The notes beneath the pieces are model-generated. The model saw only the letters and a program-made list of their open reading frames with translations, made no database searches and was not told where the DNA came from. DNA of 64,000 nt. Source: Occallatibacter savannae. GTDB taxonomy: Bacteria > Acidobacteriota > Terriglobia > Terriglobales > Acidobacteriaceae. Shown one piece after another: positions 40,672-49,577 of this stretch; positions within the stretch are counted from its first letter, which is position 1; each line of letters opens with the position of its first letter. Made by a program: the position numbers and the translations under genes. Where the stretch lies: contig NZ_QFFY01000002.1 of assembly GCF_003131205.1 (NCBI RefSeq), positions 333,016 through 397,015 of the forward strand, written 5' to 3'.

Positions 40672-41035
40672 CGACGGGCTGGTTCAAAGCGAGGATGAAA
40701 AGGCACAGAGAAGAGGTGTTGACCTCAGACTCAATCTTTTTCGCATCGGTACTCCATCGACCATTGTGAAAGCATCGGACGAAATGCAAGACCTTCAAGA
40801 TCGCGATTCTGAACCGGCGAATCCGCTCGGGTTTCTCGGTGTGGCAGTCGCAGTTCTCGGCATTTGTCCTCTTCCCGAGCCTCTAAGACTGGCATGTCTC
40901 GCCGCCGCATCTATTCTGCTTCCTGTCTTCTTTCAATCCCAAGAAAGTTGGCCTTCCTCGATGCGCTGGATGCTTTACTTACTCGCTAATTGCTTCCTTG
41001 CCTACGTCGCATGGTGTGTTCTTCGACAGAGGTAG
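40628..41035 (+). CDS. Hypothetical membrane protein; start probably internal
   Basis: Hydrophobic segments PLGFLGVAVAVLGICPL and RWMLYLLANCFLAYVAWCVL. Confidence 0.45.
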   Translation: MRIAQCPPTQGQSDSDGLVQSEDEKAQRRGVDLRLNLFRIGTPSTIVKASDEMQDLQDRDSEPANPLGFLGVAVAVLGICPLPEPLRLACLAAASILLPVFFQSQESWPSSMRWMLYLLANCFLAYVAWCVLRQR

Positions 41036-41172
41036 GAGCAAACCCTATCTGTTCCGAGCGCGTAGGACAGACAAGCGGGGATGCCCGCCTTCACCGTGGG
41101 TCGAGTTCGAACGTGGTGCGTGCACCAGCGTGCGTCTGCTATCGTGCGGATTAACCCGAAGGTGTTGCGCCG

Positions 41173-41370
41173 ATGTACTCGTCAGGGCAACTGCTGATTC
41201 TCGTTCTCATGCCGCCATGCCTTGCTGCACTCGTATGGCTGGGCTTCCGGTCGATACTGGCCGAATACGTAGATGCCCGTCCATTCCTGAAAAGGTATGG
41301 CTTTTGGCTCCATTTGGCTCTCGCATATATATGGATGACTGCTGTGTTCCTGATCGAGAACAGGCGGTGA
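41173..41370 (+). CDS. Small membrane protein
   Basis: 65 aa with two TM segments. Confidence 0.5.
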   Translation: MYSSGQLLILVLMPPCLAALVWLGFRSILAEYVDARPFLKRYGFWLHLALAYIWMTAVFLIENRR

Positions 41371-41425
41371 TCCTCATGCGCCCCGAACCGGAACTGTTGG
41401 ATTTTGGTTTGTCCGGCTGTCCGGA

Positions 41426-41821
41426 CTAGCGACGGGAGGCGAAGGATGCACTTCGGGAGCGTTTTCCGGAGAGAATGCCACCTTCCGAGTCTATCGCTCT
41501 TTCGCATTGCTCATATTCAGCAAGTGCGGCACTGTATTTGTGCATGTCCTCGACGACACATTCGAGCCGCTTAGCCCAGAGCCGATAAGATTTTTTGCTC
41601 AAGCTGCCAGAAGACATGACGGTGGTGAGCCGCTGTTTTCTGCTGGCAAGCTCCTCAAGCTTCGACTGAAGGAAGTCTATTCTTCTCGCCTTGATGTGAT
41701 TCGCATTCATCATTGAGATGCGGCATCCTCGCCACTGATTTTCAGACTCGGGCAGCAACAAGTCAGCAGTTGCGCCGAGTCGGCAGTCGGGCGGCGTGCC
41801 TGTAGGATGAACGACAGGCAC
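41426..41821 (-). CDS. Hypothetical coiled-coil protein
   Basis: KARRIDFLQSKLEELASRKQRLTTVMSSGSLSKKSYRLWAKRLECVVEDMHKYSAALAEYEQCE; start probably internal. Confidence 0.45.
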   Translation of the reverse strand: MPVVHPTGTPPDCRLGATADLLLPESENQWRGCRISMMNANHIKARRIDFLQSKLEELASRKQRLTTVMSSGSLSKKSYRLWAKRLECVVEDMHKYSAALAEYEQCERAIDSEGGILSGKRSRSASFASRR

Positions 41822-42070
41822 AGCATATTAGATGTTTCGAAAATGCGAGAGATGTATGTACCTCCTGTGAAGCACTTGCTTGCTTAGTCATCGATTAGCC
41901 GGGGGCACCGTGGTTCTGAGGTCAACTTCTTGTCAGCCGCTGTTGCTCGGGAATCGTTAAGGATATGTGGACTTCCGGAGAGACAACGGTCCGTGACCAT
42001 GCGGGACTTTCAGCATTGATCGTGTCCACCCATCCGGAGGATGGCATCTCATCCGGTGAGGAGGTTACCC

Positions 42071-42277
42071 ATGGCAAAACTCACAACCGCAAAGAAGAAT
42101 GCGGAACCGAAAAGCGATTTCGGGCTTCCGGAGAAACGCAAATATCCCATGCCGGACGCGGCTCACGCCCGCAATGCAAAAGCACGGGCCTCGCAAGCCG
42201 AGCATGAGGGCAAGTTGAGTGCGGCTGACAAGCAGAAGGTTGATCGCAAGGCGGATAAGCTTCTGAAGCAGAAGTGA
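42071..42277 (+). CDS. Small basic protein of a widespread phage/bacterial type
   Basis: MAKLTTAKKNAEPKSDFGLPEKRKYPMPDAAHARNAKARASQAEHEGKLS; preceded by GAGGAGG Shine-Dalgarno. Confidence 0.75.
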   Translation: MAKLTTAKKNAEPKSDFGLPEKRKYPMPDAAHARNAKARASQAEHEGKLSAADKQKVDRKADKLLKQK

Positions 42278-42664
42278 AGGGAAACCAGACCGGACTTGAA
42301 ACTTTCTTCGCGATCCTGCCCTGATGTCCCCCGATTTGTTCGTTGCTCCGCCGAACTGGGTGCTCGACACAGACTTATGCGGGTGTGCGGGAAAGCCGTG
42401 CGCTAAAAACTCAAACACCCGCCGTGAGCTTGTTCGGCAGGTGCTGGAGCAACACTGGCTTCATCTAGAAGCCTAGAACAAGCCGAGCCCCAAGCGGAAT
42501 TCCACATTTAGGGGAGTTCGACCCTGCCTTTGGTTCAAACTGAAATGATCTCGTCCTGTTGCTTGCCATTCAGTAGCAAACGACCACGCCGAGTTAATCC
42601 GTTCACAGACGATCCACCAGCATTGCGAGTCTAGTATCGACCTTGGTATGAGAAACGCAAAAGT

Positions 42665-44533
42665 TCATTGAACCGTAGCGTACACCGAAGTTTCCCACTT
42701 TGTCCCGGCAGTGTTCACCGCGTAGAAGTCGAATTTGTGTTTCCCGGAGGAGAGTGAGAGTGACGCAGATTCCGTCAAGCTCGATGTTTCTGAATACTTC
42801 TTCACTCCGTCCACCCAGATTTCCATTCGGGCGAGCGTTCCACTGATCGCCGCCGAAGCGGTGGCTTGAACGGGTGAACTGACTGTGGAGTTGTTGGCCG
42901 GGCTGCACACGTGAACTCCCGGTGAAGACGGAGCAGTGCAGGAGACGCCACCTACGTTGAAGCTAAAGTTGTATCTCTGAAGGTGATTGTCCACATCTCC
43001 TGCGTAGAATGTGGCTTGGTGAGTCCCGGCGCCAAATGAACCGCTCCAATTGAAGTAGGCGTGTTGATCCCAAGTGTGTTGCTGCTCCTGCACCTTCTTA
43101 CCATCCACCCAGAGTTCAACCTTGCGCAGCTTGCCGTAGGAATTCACCGAAGTGCTGAAAAGTGTCTTCCCATTCAGTGGAGTTCCCGGAGAACACACTC
43201 TGAAACCACTTCCGGAGCGAGGATAGGCACACGGTCCGAACCAGCCGCTACTGGTTGAGTTGATTTCGCTGAGGAAATGGGAAGGCTGGTCCTGCGGAGG
43301 GCTTCCGTAGTTTGAACTCTGATTCAGTGCCACGTCGGGCTTTAGCAAGCTGTTGCCAAACAGTCCAACCACAGGCATTGAGACTTCGGGGTACTTGGCT
43401 GGCATTTGCACTGCTTGTTCGGTGAATTGACCAGCGTTCGCTGTGGCCAGTAGTAGGAGCACGTATGACGCACTATAGGTGGAATTGGATGCGACCGCTG
43501 CTAGGTCCATGCGACCATCGCCGTTGAAGTCACCCAAGATGTATTGTGAAGTGTATTGGTCAGTGCTGTCACTTCCAGCGCCGACAGGATAGCTTCCAGA
43601 CAACGATTGGAAGTAGCTAGCGAAGGTTCTGGATGTCGTTCCATAGAACACGCCAAGCTGCTGGCTTGTGCCGAACCCATTCAACGAGAAGAAGTCTGAC
43701 CTGCCGTCGCTGTTCAGGTCGCCAGCGCCGATCATGAACGGCCCATGTGATTGTGTGTACGGAACTGTGTCTGTGAACGTGAAATCGCCGTTGCCGTAGA
43801 GGACATGGACATGGGTGTTCTGGTTTGTGCCTTCACTGTCCAGCGTGTACTCTGTCGCGATTAGATCAGCCTTGCCATCAGCGTCGAAATCCCCCACATA
43901 GACTTGGAAATCTGGTTCAGGCATCGGCCCCGAGAGAACCAAATGCGGACTTCTGAAACCGCCCGCCCCATCGCCTTCCATCGCGTACAACGCCGTCACC
44001 CCTTCACCGCTGAATTGTCCCGGCAGTAGAGTCCAAGCGATCAGGTCGATCTTCCCGTCCCGATTCAGATCAGCACCAGTAGCCCCTCCCGATTGGAAAA
44101 TCCAGCCCGAGGGCAAGCCAACGGTTGAAATCTTCGGTGCTTGGAGACTTCCGTCGCCATTCCCAGCAAAGAATGCCACTTGGGCGGTGTTGCTCAGAAC
44201 CACGACTACATCAGCTTTCCCATCGCCGTTGAAATCGCCCGTGACGATTGGCTCCGTTCCAATCAGCGATTTCGCGGGAACCGAATAATGAACGGGAGCT
44301 TTGAACGTGCCATCTCCATTGTTGATCGAGACATTGAATCCCGGTGCGGACTGTCCGTCGTCTCCGACGAGGTCATCAAACCCATCATTATTGAGGTCAA
44401 CCGCGTACAAATTCGCGGGAGTCTGGGCATCCGTACTGGTTTTCGGTGTTAAAGTGGCGGAACTCTGGGCTGTTGCTATGCAGGTAGCAGCCGCAGCACA
44501 GAGTGCGAGGTGGGTACATGTGCGGGCAGTCAT
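42665..44533 (-). CDS. FG-GAP/VCBS-repeat secreted protein with Ig-like C-terminal region
   Basis: Repeated GDFNGDGKADVVVV / ADLNRDGKIDLIAW / GDFDADGKADLIATEY / GDLNSDGRSDFFSL calcium-binding loops; signal peptide. Confidence 0.88.
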   Translation of the reverse strand: MTARTCTHLALCAAAATCIATAQSSATLTPKTSTDAQTPANLYAVDLNNDGFDDLVGDDGQSAPGFNVSINNGDGTFKAPVHYSVPAKSLIGTEPIVTGDFNGDGKADVVVVLSNTAQVAFFAGNGDGSLQAPKISTVGLPSGWIFQSGGATGADLNRDGKIDLIAWTLLPGQFSGEGVTALYAMEGDGAGGFRSPHLVLSGPMPEPDFQVYVGDFDADGKADLIATEYTLDSEGTNQNTHVHVLYGNGDFTFTDTVPYTQSHGPFMIGAGDLNSDGRSDFFSLNGFGTSQQLGVFYGTTSRTFASYFQSLSGSYPVGAGSDSTDQYTSQYILGDFNGDGRMDLAAVASNSTYSASYVLLLLATANAGQFTEQAVQMPAKYPEVSMPVVGLFGNSLLKPDVALNQSSNYGSPPQDQPSHFLSEINSTSSGWFGPCAYPRSGSGFRVCSPGTPLNGKTLFSTSVNSYGKLRKVELWVDGKKVQEQQHTWDQHAYFNWSGSFGAGTHQATFYAGDVDNHLQRYNFSFNVGGVSCTAPSSPGVHVCSPANNSTVSSPVQATASAAISGTLARMEIWVDGVKKYSETSSLTESASLSLSSGKHKFDFYAVNTAGTKWETSVYATVQ

Positions 44534-44738
44534 AGCCCCTCCAGAGCGTCTGCGGCGACCAGACAGACGTTCTCACGATTTCGAGTCGAGAAAGGGCATC
44601 CGTGGTTGCTTTAACAAAATGTTGCCAACTGGCTCAGCGCGGGGCTTTGTTGCCCATCAGGCATTAGGCGCAACCTGTTAAGTCCATTCGAGGATTCACA
44701 GACTCTGCGGAAACAATTCAGATTCCGCCGTGATCCCC

Positions 44739-45191
44739 TCAAGGTCGTATTCGGGAGCCTGAGAGGTCGAATGAACGCGGCGTACTGTTGGGTCTTCCCG
44801 GTTCGAATGACGATGCCGTACCAGTACCGCGGAGCGAATCGCCCCTCAATTCAATTGACATGATCAACTCGGTACGACCGACGTATTTGTGGGAGTCTCG
44901 ATCAGCCGATGTTTCGATGAGCTTTGCTTTGAAGTTCCCGTTTTGCGCGGACCATGCCCCAACTAAATTGCTATCGCTGTAATGAGCATTACCTGAATCC
45001 GGATTTGACTGGATGACCGTGCCGTCAGCATGGAAGATGAACAGATGATACGGATACGGCGCTGCGGGAATGTTTACGTACCACGCGCCCACAATCGCTG
45101 GCTGTTCGGGCACGCGAAAACAGCCCTGTAAACAAATGGCTGCTGCGGCTATAAGAAGCGGTGCGGCGACGGTGTGATCCCTTGGCATCAT
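44739..45191 (-). CDS. Putative lipoprotein, hypothetical
   Basis: Signal with lipobox-like ICLQGCF; GAWYVNIPAAPYPYHLFIFHADGTVIQSNPDSG. Confidence 0.6.
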   Translation of the reverse strand: MMPRDHTVAAPLLIAAAAICLQGCFRVPEQPAIVGAWYVNIPAAPYPYHLFIFHADGTVIQSNPDSGNAHYSDSNLVGAWSAQNGNFKAKLIETSADRDSHKYVGRTELIMSIELRGDSLRGTGTASSFEPGRPNSTPRSFDLSGSRIRP

Positions 45192-45396
45192 AGGCTCTCA
45201 CTCAGAGAATGCTTGTTTGTACCGACCATCCGGAGAGGCATCCCTTTGCGATGAAGGAGTGCGGAGCCTTCATGCACTTTCAGCGCAGCGCCGAATACTC
45301 AGCGGCTTCCGATGACGCGACAGCGAAGACCCTATGTCACCGGGGGACCTGAGTCGAGCATGATTACTCGACTCAGGTTCTCATGTGATCAGGGTG

Positions 45397-46163
45397 TTAG
45401 GACTTGTGGAACGTGACTGACATCGTTGAAGGCGACGGTGCTGGCGTGATATCTGTTTCCTTTACTGTTTTGCCATCGCTACTCAATACAAAAGTATTCT
45501 CGCGGGCGACCTTGCCGTCAATGCTGTAAGTCACTTTGAGAGTCCGAGGCCCATCCTGCTTCACGCTCATTGTCCGGCCAGCCGATGTGGTCGTTGGAGT
45601 GCCGTCGAGCTTACAGGTAATCGGCTTCTCGTTTCTTTGAAATCAACACTGTCTCCTTTGACTTCAATGGTGAGCACACCATTGTCTTGCGATTCAGTGA
45701 AGGAAGTCTCCTTCCAAACTCCGGAGAAACCCGGACCTCCAGAAAGCCGCTTGGAAGTGGTCGTAAGCGTGTACGGGCTTCCGTCAGGCGGCGTGATGTC
45801 GATGGTTCGGCTTAGCTTCTTTCCATCTGGGGATAGCTCGATCTTGATCTTGTTGATCTGCTTGCCGTCACGGGTATTTTCGACCTCGTAACCAGAACCA
45901 GATTTGCTGCAAGTGGTGATAACACCGTTATCCGGAGCGTTGGGTTTACCGTCGCAGACTACCTTAGGACCAGCCTTGCCGCCGCGAGTGACAGTGAAGC
46001 CGCTGTCATCCGCAGCCACCGAAACAGTCGGACCATCGTATTTGAGCGTGGAGCGATCCAACTTCCAAGAGCCGTTCCACGGGTTCTGCTGTGCAACGCA
46101 GGGGAGAGCGAATGCGGCGAACGTCGCAAGAGCACACAGGCTTGTTCTACACATTTTGGTCAT
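45397..46163 (-). pseudogene. Secreted hypothetical protein gene with single-base frameshift
   Basis: Signal peptide ORF through ...GDSVDFKET; alternate frame continues EKPITCKLDGTPTTTSAGRTMSVKQDGPRTLKVTYSIDGKVARENTFVLSSDGKTVKETDITPAPSPSTMSVTFHKS-stop. Confidence 0.75.
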
Positions 46164-46509
46164 GGTTCTCCTCGATAGGCAGAGTTGTGGGCTTGCTTTC
46201 GGGGGAGGGTGAACGTGTACCACTAGGCGAAGTAGAGTGTCAACGAGAAACAGTTCTCTGTGAACAAAAAATCGTGATCCAGCTTCTGCTGAAACTATTC
46301 AGTCTGACAGCAAGTTGGGTTTACCGAGTGCTGGAGTTGTCTTGCGAAGATGCGGTGATCACGGGAGAGGAAGCCATCTGAAACGACTTGTGCTCCGCTC
46401 GAGAGGAGGAGGTATACTGCCGCAAAGATTGAGCTACGGAAGGAAAGACCGCGCCAGACTCTAGTGGCCGTTTCGGCCCGGAGCCGAGGTAGCATTCGGA
46501 GGACAGTCA

Positions 46510-46750
46510 ATGATGCAAACCATCACAACCACCATTGAACGCCAATGGTTCAGCCAGATTGTCTCGCGAGAAAAGAAGCTTGAATATCGAGAAGACAAGC
46601 CCGATTGCCGAAAGCGCCTGATCGGCATCGACGTGCCATTCCACCTGAAGTTGATCAACGGGATGCGGAAGGATCGCCGCGTCTCTCGGTCACTGTGCTG
46701 AAGATCAGGAGGAGACAAGGCAACTTCGAATTGCACTTGGTCGCGCGATG
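46510..46750 (+). pseudogene. ASCH-domain-like gene with frameshift
   Basis: TIERQWFSQIVSREKKLEYREDKPDCRKRLIGIDVPFHLKLINGM... then alternate frame VTVLKIRRRQGNFELHLV. Confidence 0.55.
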
Positions 46751-46767
46751 TGCCACCCATAGGCGCA

Positions 46768-47292
46768 TTATCCTTTTCGTCGCTTCATTCCCCTCTTGTA
46801 CCGACGTTCGAAGAATAATGTACCGGGTTCGTAGTCCTTCACGCTTCCAGCACTTATCGAGAGCCGTTTCTTCTTGGTATTGAATTGCAGCAGTGGCCCC
46901 GCTGCTCGGATTAGCAGCGACTCAATCTCCCGTTCGTGCTTCTTATCTTTGACTACATAGAATGAGAAATATTTGAGTTCAAGTTCTTGAGCTTTCTTTC
47001 GCGCCCCGAGCCTCTGAAAAATATCCCCTCGTCCGATATAACGGGCGTAGCTCATTGAATCGTGCGCGATATACACGCCCATTCGAGGAATATTCTGTTC
47101 CTTCAGGTAGCGACGAACATTCGGAAGAGCTTCAAATGGCAGTTTTTCACCCAAGGCCAAAAACAGTCGTTGCGTTAACTCGGGTCGTCCCCGACCGGGT
47201 TTTAGCTTTCCGTACCCCACAGTCCACTGCGAATCGGAGAATACATTCTTGGCCGCGATAGTTTTGACCGACTTCTTCTTGACTCGCTTCAC
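46768..47292 (-). CDS. GIY-YIG nuclease-like protein
   Basis: GVYIAHDSMSYARYIGRGDIFQRLGARKKA...HEREIESLLIRAAGPLLQFNTKKKR (GVY, YIG, R, E, N). Confidence 0.75.
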   Translation of the reverse strand: MKRVKKKSVKTIAAKNVFSDSQWTVGYGKLKPGRGRPELTQRLFLALGEKLPFEALPNVRRYLKEQNIPRMGVYIAHDSMSYARYIGRGDIFQRLGARKKAQELELKYFSFYVVKDKKHEREIESLLIRAAGPLLQFNTKKKRLSISAGSVKDYEPGTLFFERRYKRGMKRRKG

Positions 47293-47318
47293 GTCTGTCC
47301 CCTCTTGCCCGATATGAC

Positions 47319-49577
47319 ATGAACCACTTCATGGCGCGGCTCATCTTTTGCTTCTTCGCTGAAGACACTGGCATTTTCAATAACGACCTATTCACCAAGA
47401 CTGTTGAGCAGATGAGCGACAGGGACTCATCGAACACTCATGAGGTAATTCAGACACTCTTCCTTGCCATGAATACCCGAGCCGAAGACAGAGATGCAGC
47501 CAACATCCCGCGGTGGGCTGTCGGCTTTCCATATGTGAATGGCGGATTGTTCTCCGGCAATCTCGAAGTTCCCCGGTTCAGCAAAATCGCACGTTCTTAC
47601 CTACTCCACATCGGCAATCTGGATTGGCAGAAAATCAACCCGGACATCTTCGGCTCGATGATTCAGGCCATAGCTGAGGACGCTGACGAAGACGACCGGC
47701 ACCAACTTGGAATGCACTATACGAGCGTGCCGAACATCCTCAAGGTGCTCAATCCGCTCTTCCTCGATGACCTGAGAGCAAAGCTGGAGGAGGCTGGCGA
47801 CAATCCACGAATGCTCTTGAACCTGCGGAATCGCATGGCTCGAATCCGTGTGTTTGACCCGGCTTGCGGCTCAGGCAATTTCCTCGTCATTGCATACAAA
47901 GAGATGCGAGCCATAGAAGCAAAAATCAACCGGAGGCGTGGCGAACCTGAACGCCGCTCTGCAATCCCCAAGACAAATTTCCGTGGTATCGAGATTCGCG
48001 ACTTCCCCGCTGAGGTTGCACGCCTCGCACTGGTCATCGCCGAGTATCAATGTGATGTGCTCTATCGTGGACACAAATTGGCACTGGCAGAATTTCTTCC
48101 GCTCGACAAGCAGAATTGGATTACTTGCGGGAACGCGCTGCGGCTTGACTGGCTAAGCATCTGTCCCCCAACTGGGACGGGCGTGAAATTGCAATCAGAT
48201 GATCTCTTCAGTACGCCCTTAGAACAGGCGCAGATTGATTTCGAAAATGAGGGAGGTGAAACCTACATTTGCGGAAACCCGCCCTACAGAGGCAGTAAGT
48301 GGCAGACCGACGCGCAGAAAGATGACCTAGCACATGCATGGCAACTGCATGGGCAGTTGGCAAAGACAACGGACTTCGTATCAGGGTGGATTGCACGCTA
48401 TTTTGACTATGCTGATTCGGAGCCCAACTCTGTTGCGTCCTTCGTGATGACTAACAGCATCTGCCAAGGACAACAAGCTTCCGAGATTTGGCCGGTCGCG
48501 TGGCAACGCGGAATCGAGATTCAGTTCGCTCATACGTCATTCAAGTGGAGCAATCTCGCCAGTCACAATGCTGGCGTGACAGTCATTATTGTCGGGCTCG
48601 GCAAGAAGTCGTCAAAGCCTAAGAGGCTCTATAGTGATGACCTTGTTCGCGACTGCACCCTCATCGGACCGTACTTGGTACCAAACCGCAATGATGTCGT
48701 TCAGAAGTGCAACTCGCCATTGTCCGGGCAATCTCAAATGCTGTTCGGCAACATGCCCCGAGATGGGGGGCATCTGTTCTTGGATGCCGATGAGGCCAAT
48801 GAACTCCGCAAAGACGAACAGACAGATCTGTATGTACGGCGATTTGTCGGTTCAGAGGAACTCATTAATGGGCTGCAACGATATTGCTTGTGGATACCTG
48901 AAGAGAAAGCAGAAGCCGCGTCACAAAACGAGTTCATTGCTAAACGCCTAGAGTTGGTATCTGCCAACCGACTGAAATCGAACGCAGAATCGACACGGCA
49001 GTTTGCGCCGCGTCCATATAGGTTCGTGCAAATTGGAGGCGTGGCGAAAGACCATGCAATTCTGGTACCCGGTGTTAGTTCTGAGAATCGAGAATACCTG
49101 CCTTGCGACTTTTTGTCTGCTGATTACATCGCGTCCAATAAGTGCTTTGCGCTTTACGACGCCCCTGTCTGGAACATCGCGTTGATTGCCTCACGTCTTC
49201 ACTGGGTCTGGATAGCCACAGTCTGTGTACGTCTGGAGATGCGGTTTTCGTATTCCAACACACTGGGTTGGAATACATTCCCAGTTCCCGCCTTGACGGA
49301 CAAGAACAAGCGTGACCTCACGCGGTGTGCCGAAGAAATTCTCTTGGCTCGAGAGGCACACTTCCCGGCGACCATCGCTGACCTGTATGACCCGGAGAAC
49401 ATGCCCGAGAACTTACGCCACGCACATGAGCGTAATGATGAAGTGCTGGAACGCATCTATATCGGTCGCCGGTTTAAGAACGATACCGAACGGATTGAGA
49501 AGTTGTTCGAACTCTATACGAGGATGACCTCAACTGAACAACCCGCCAAAAGGGGGAGGAGTAAAGCACGCGCATGA
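47319..49577 (+). CDS. MmeI-like class I SAM-dependent DNA adenine methyltransferase lacking the N-terminal nuclease domain
   Basis: MARLIFCFFAEDTGIF helical-domain motif at the very N-terminus; FDPACGSGNFLVIAYKEMR (motif I); CGNPPYRGSKW (NPPY motif IV); C-terminal TRD-like region. Confidence 0.88.
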   Translation: MNHFMARLIFCFFAEDTGIFNNDLFTKTVEQMSDRDSSNTHEVIQTLFLAMNTRAEDRDAANIPRWAVGFPYVNGGLFSGNLEVPRFSKIARSYLLHIGNLDWQKINPDIFGSMIQAIAEDADEDDRHQLGMHYTSVPNILKVLNPLFLDDLRAKLEEAGDNPRMLLNLRNRMARIRVFDPACGSGNFLVIAYKEMRAIEAKINRRRGEPERRSAIPKTNFRGIEIRDFPAEVARLALVIAEYQCDVLYRGHKLALAEFLPLDKQNWITCGNALRLDWLSICPPTGTGVKLQSDDLFSTPLEQAQIDFENEGGETYICGNPPYRGSKWQTDAQKDDLAHAWQLHGQLAKTTDFVSGWIARYFDYADSEPNSVASFVMTNSICQGQQASEIWPVAWQRGIEIQFAHTSFKWSNLASHNAGVTVIIVGLGKKSSKPKRLYSDDLVRDCTLIGPYLVPNRNDVVQKCNSPLSGQSQMLFGNMPRDGGHLFLDADEANELRKDEQTDLYVRRFVGSEELINGLQRYCLWIPEEKAEAASQNEFIAKRLELVSANRLKSNAESTRQFAPRPYRFVQIGGVAKDHAILVPGVSSENREYLPCDFLSADYIASNKCFALYDAPVWNIALIASRLHWVWIATVCVRLEMRFSYSNTLGWNTFPVPALTDKNKRDLTRCAEEILLAREAHFPATIADLYDPENMPENLRHAHERNDEVLERIYIGRRFKNDTERIEKLFELYTRMTSTEQPAKRGRSKARA

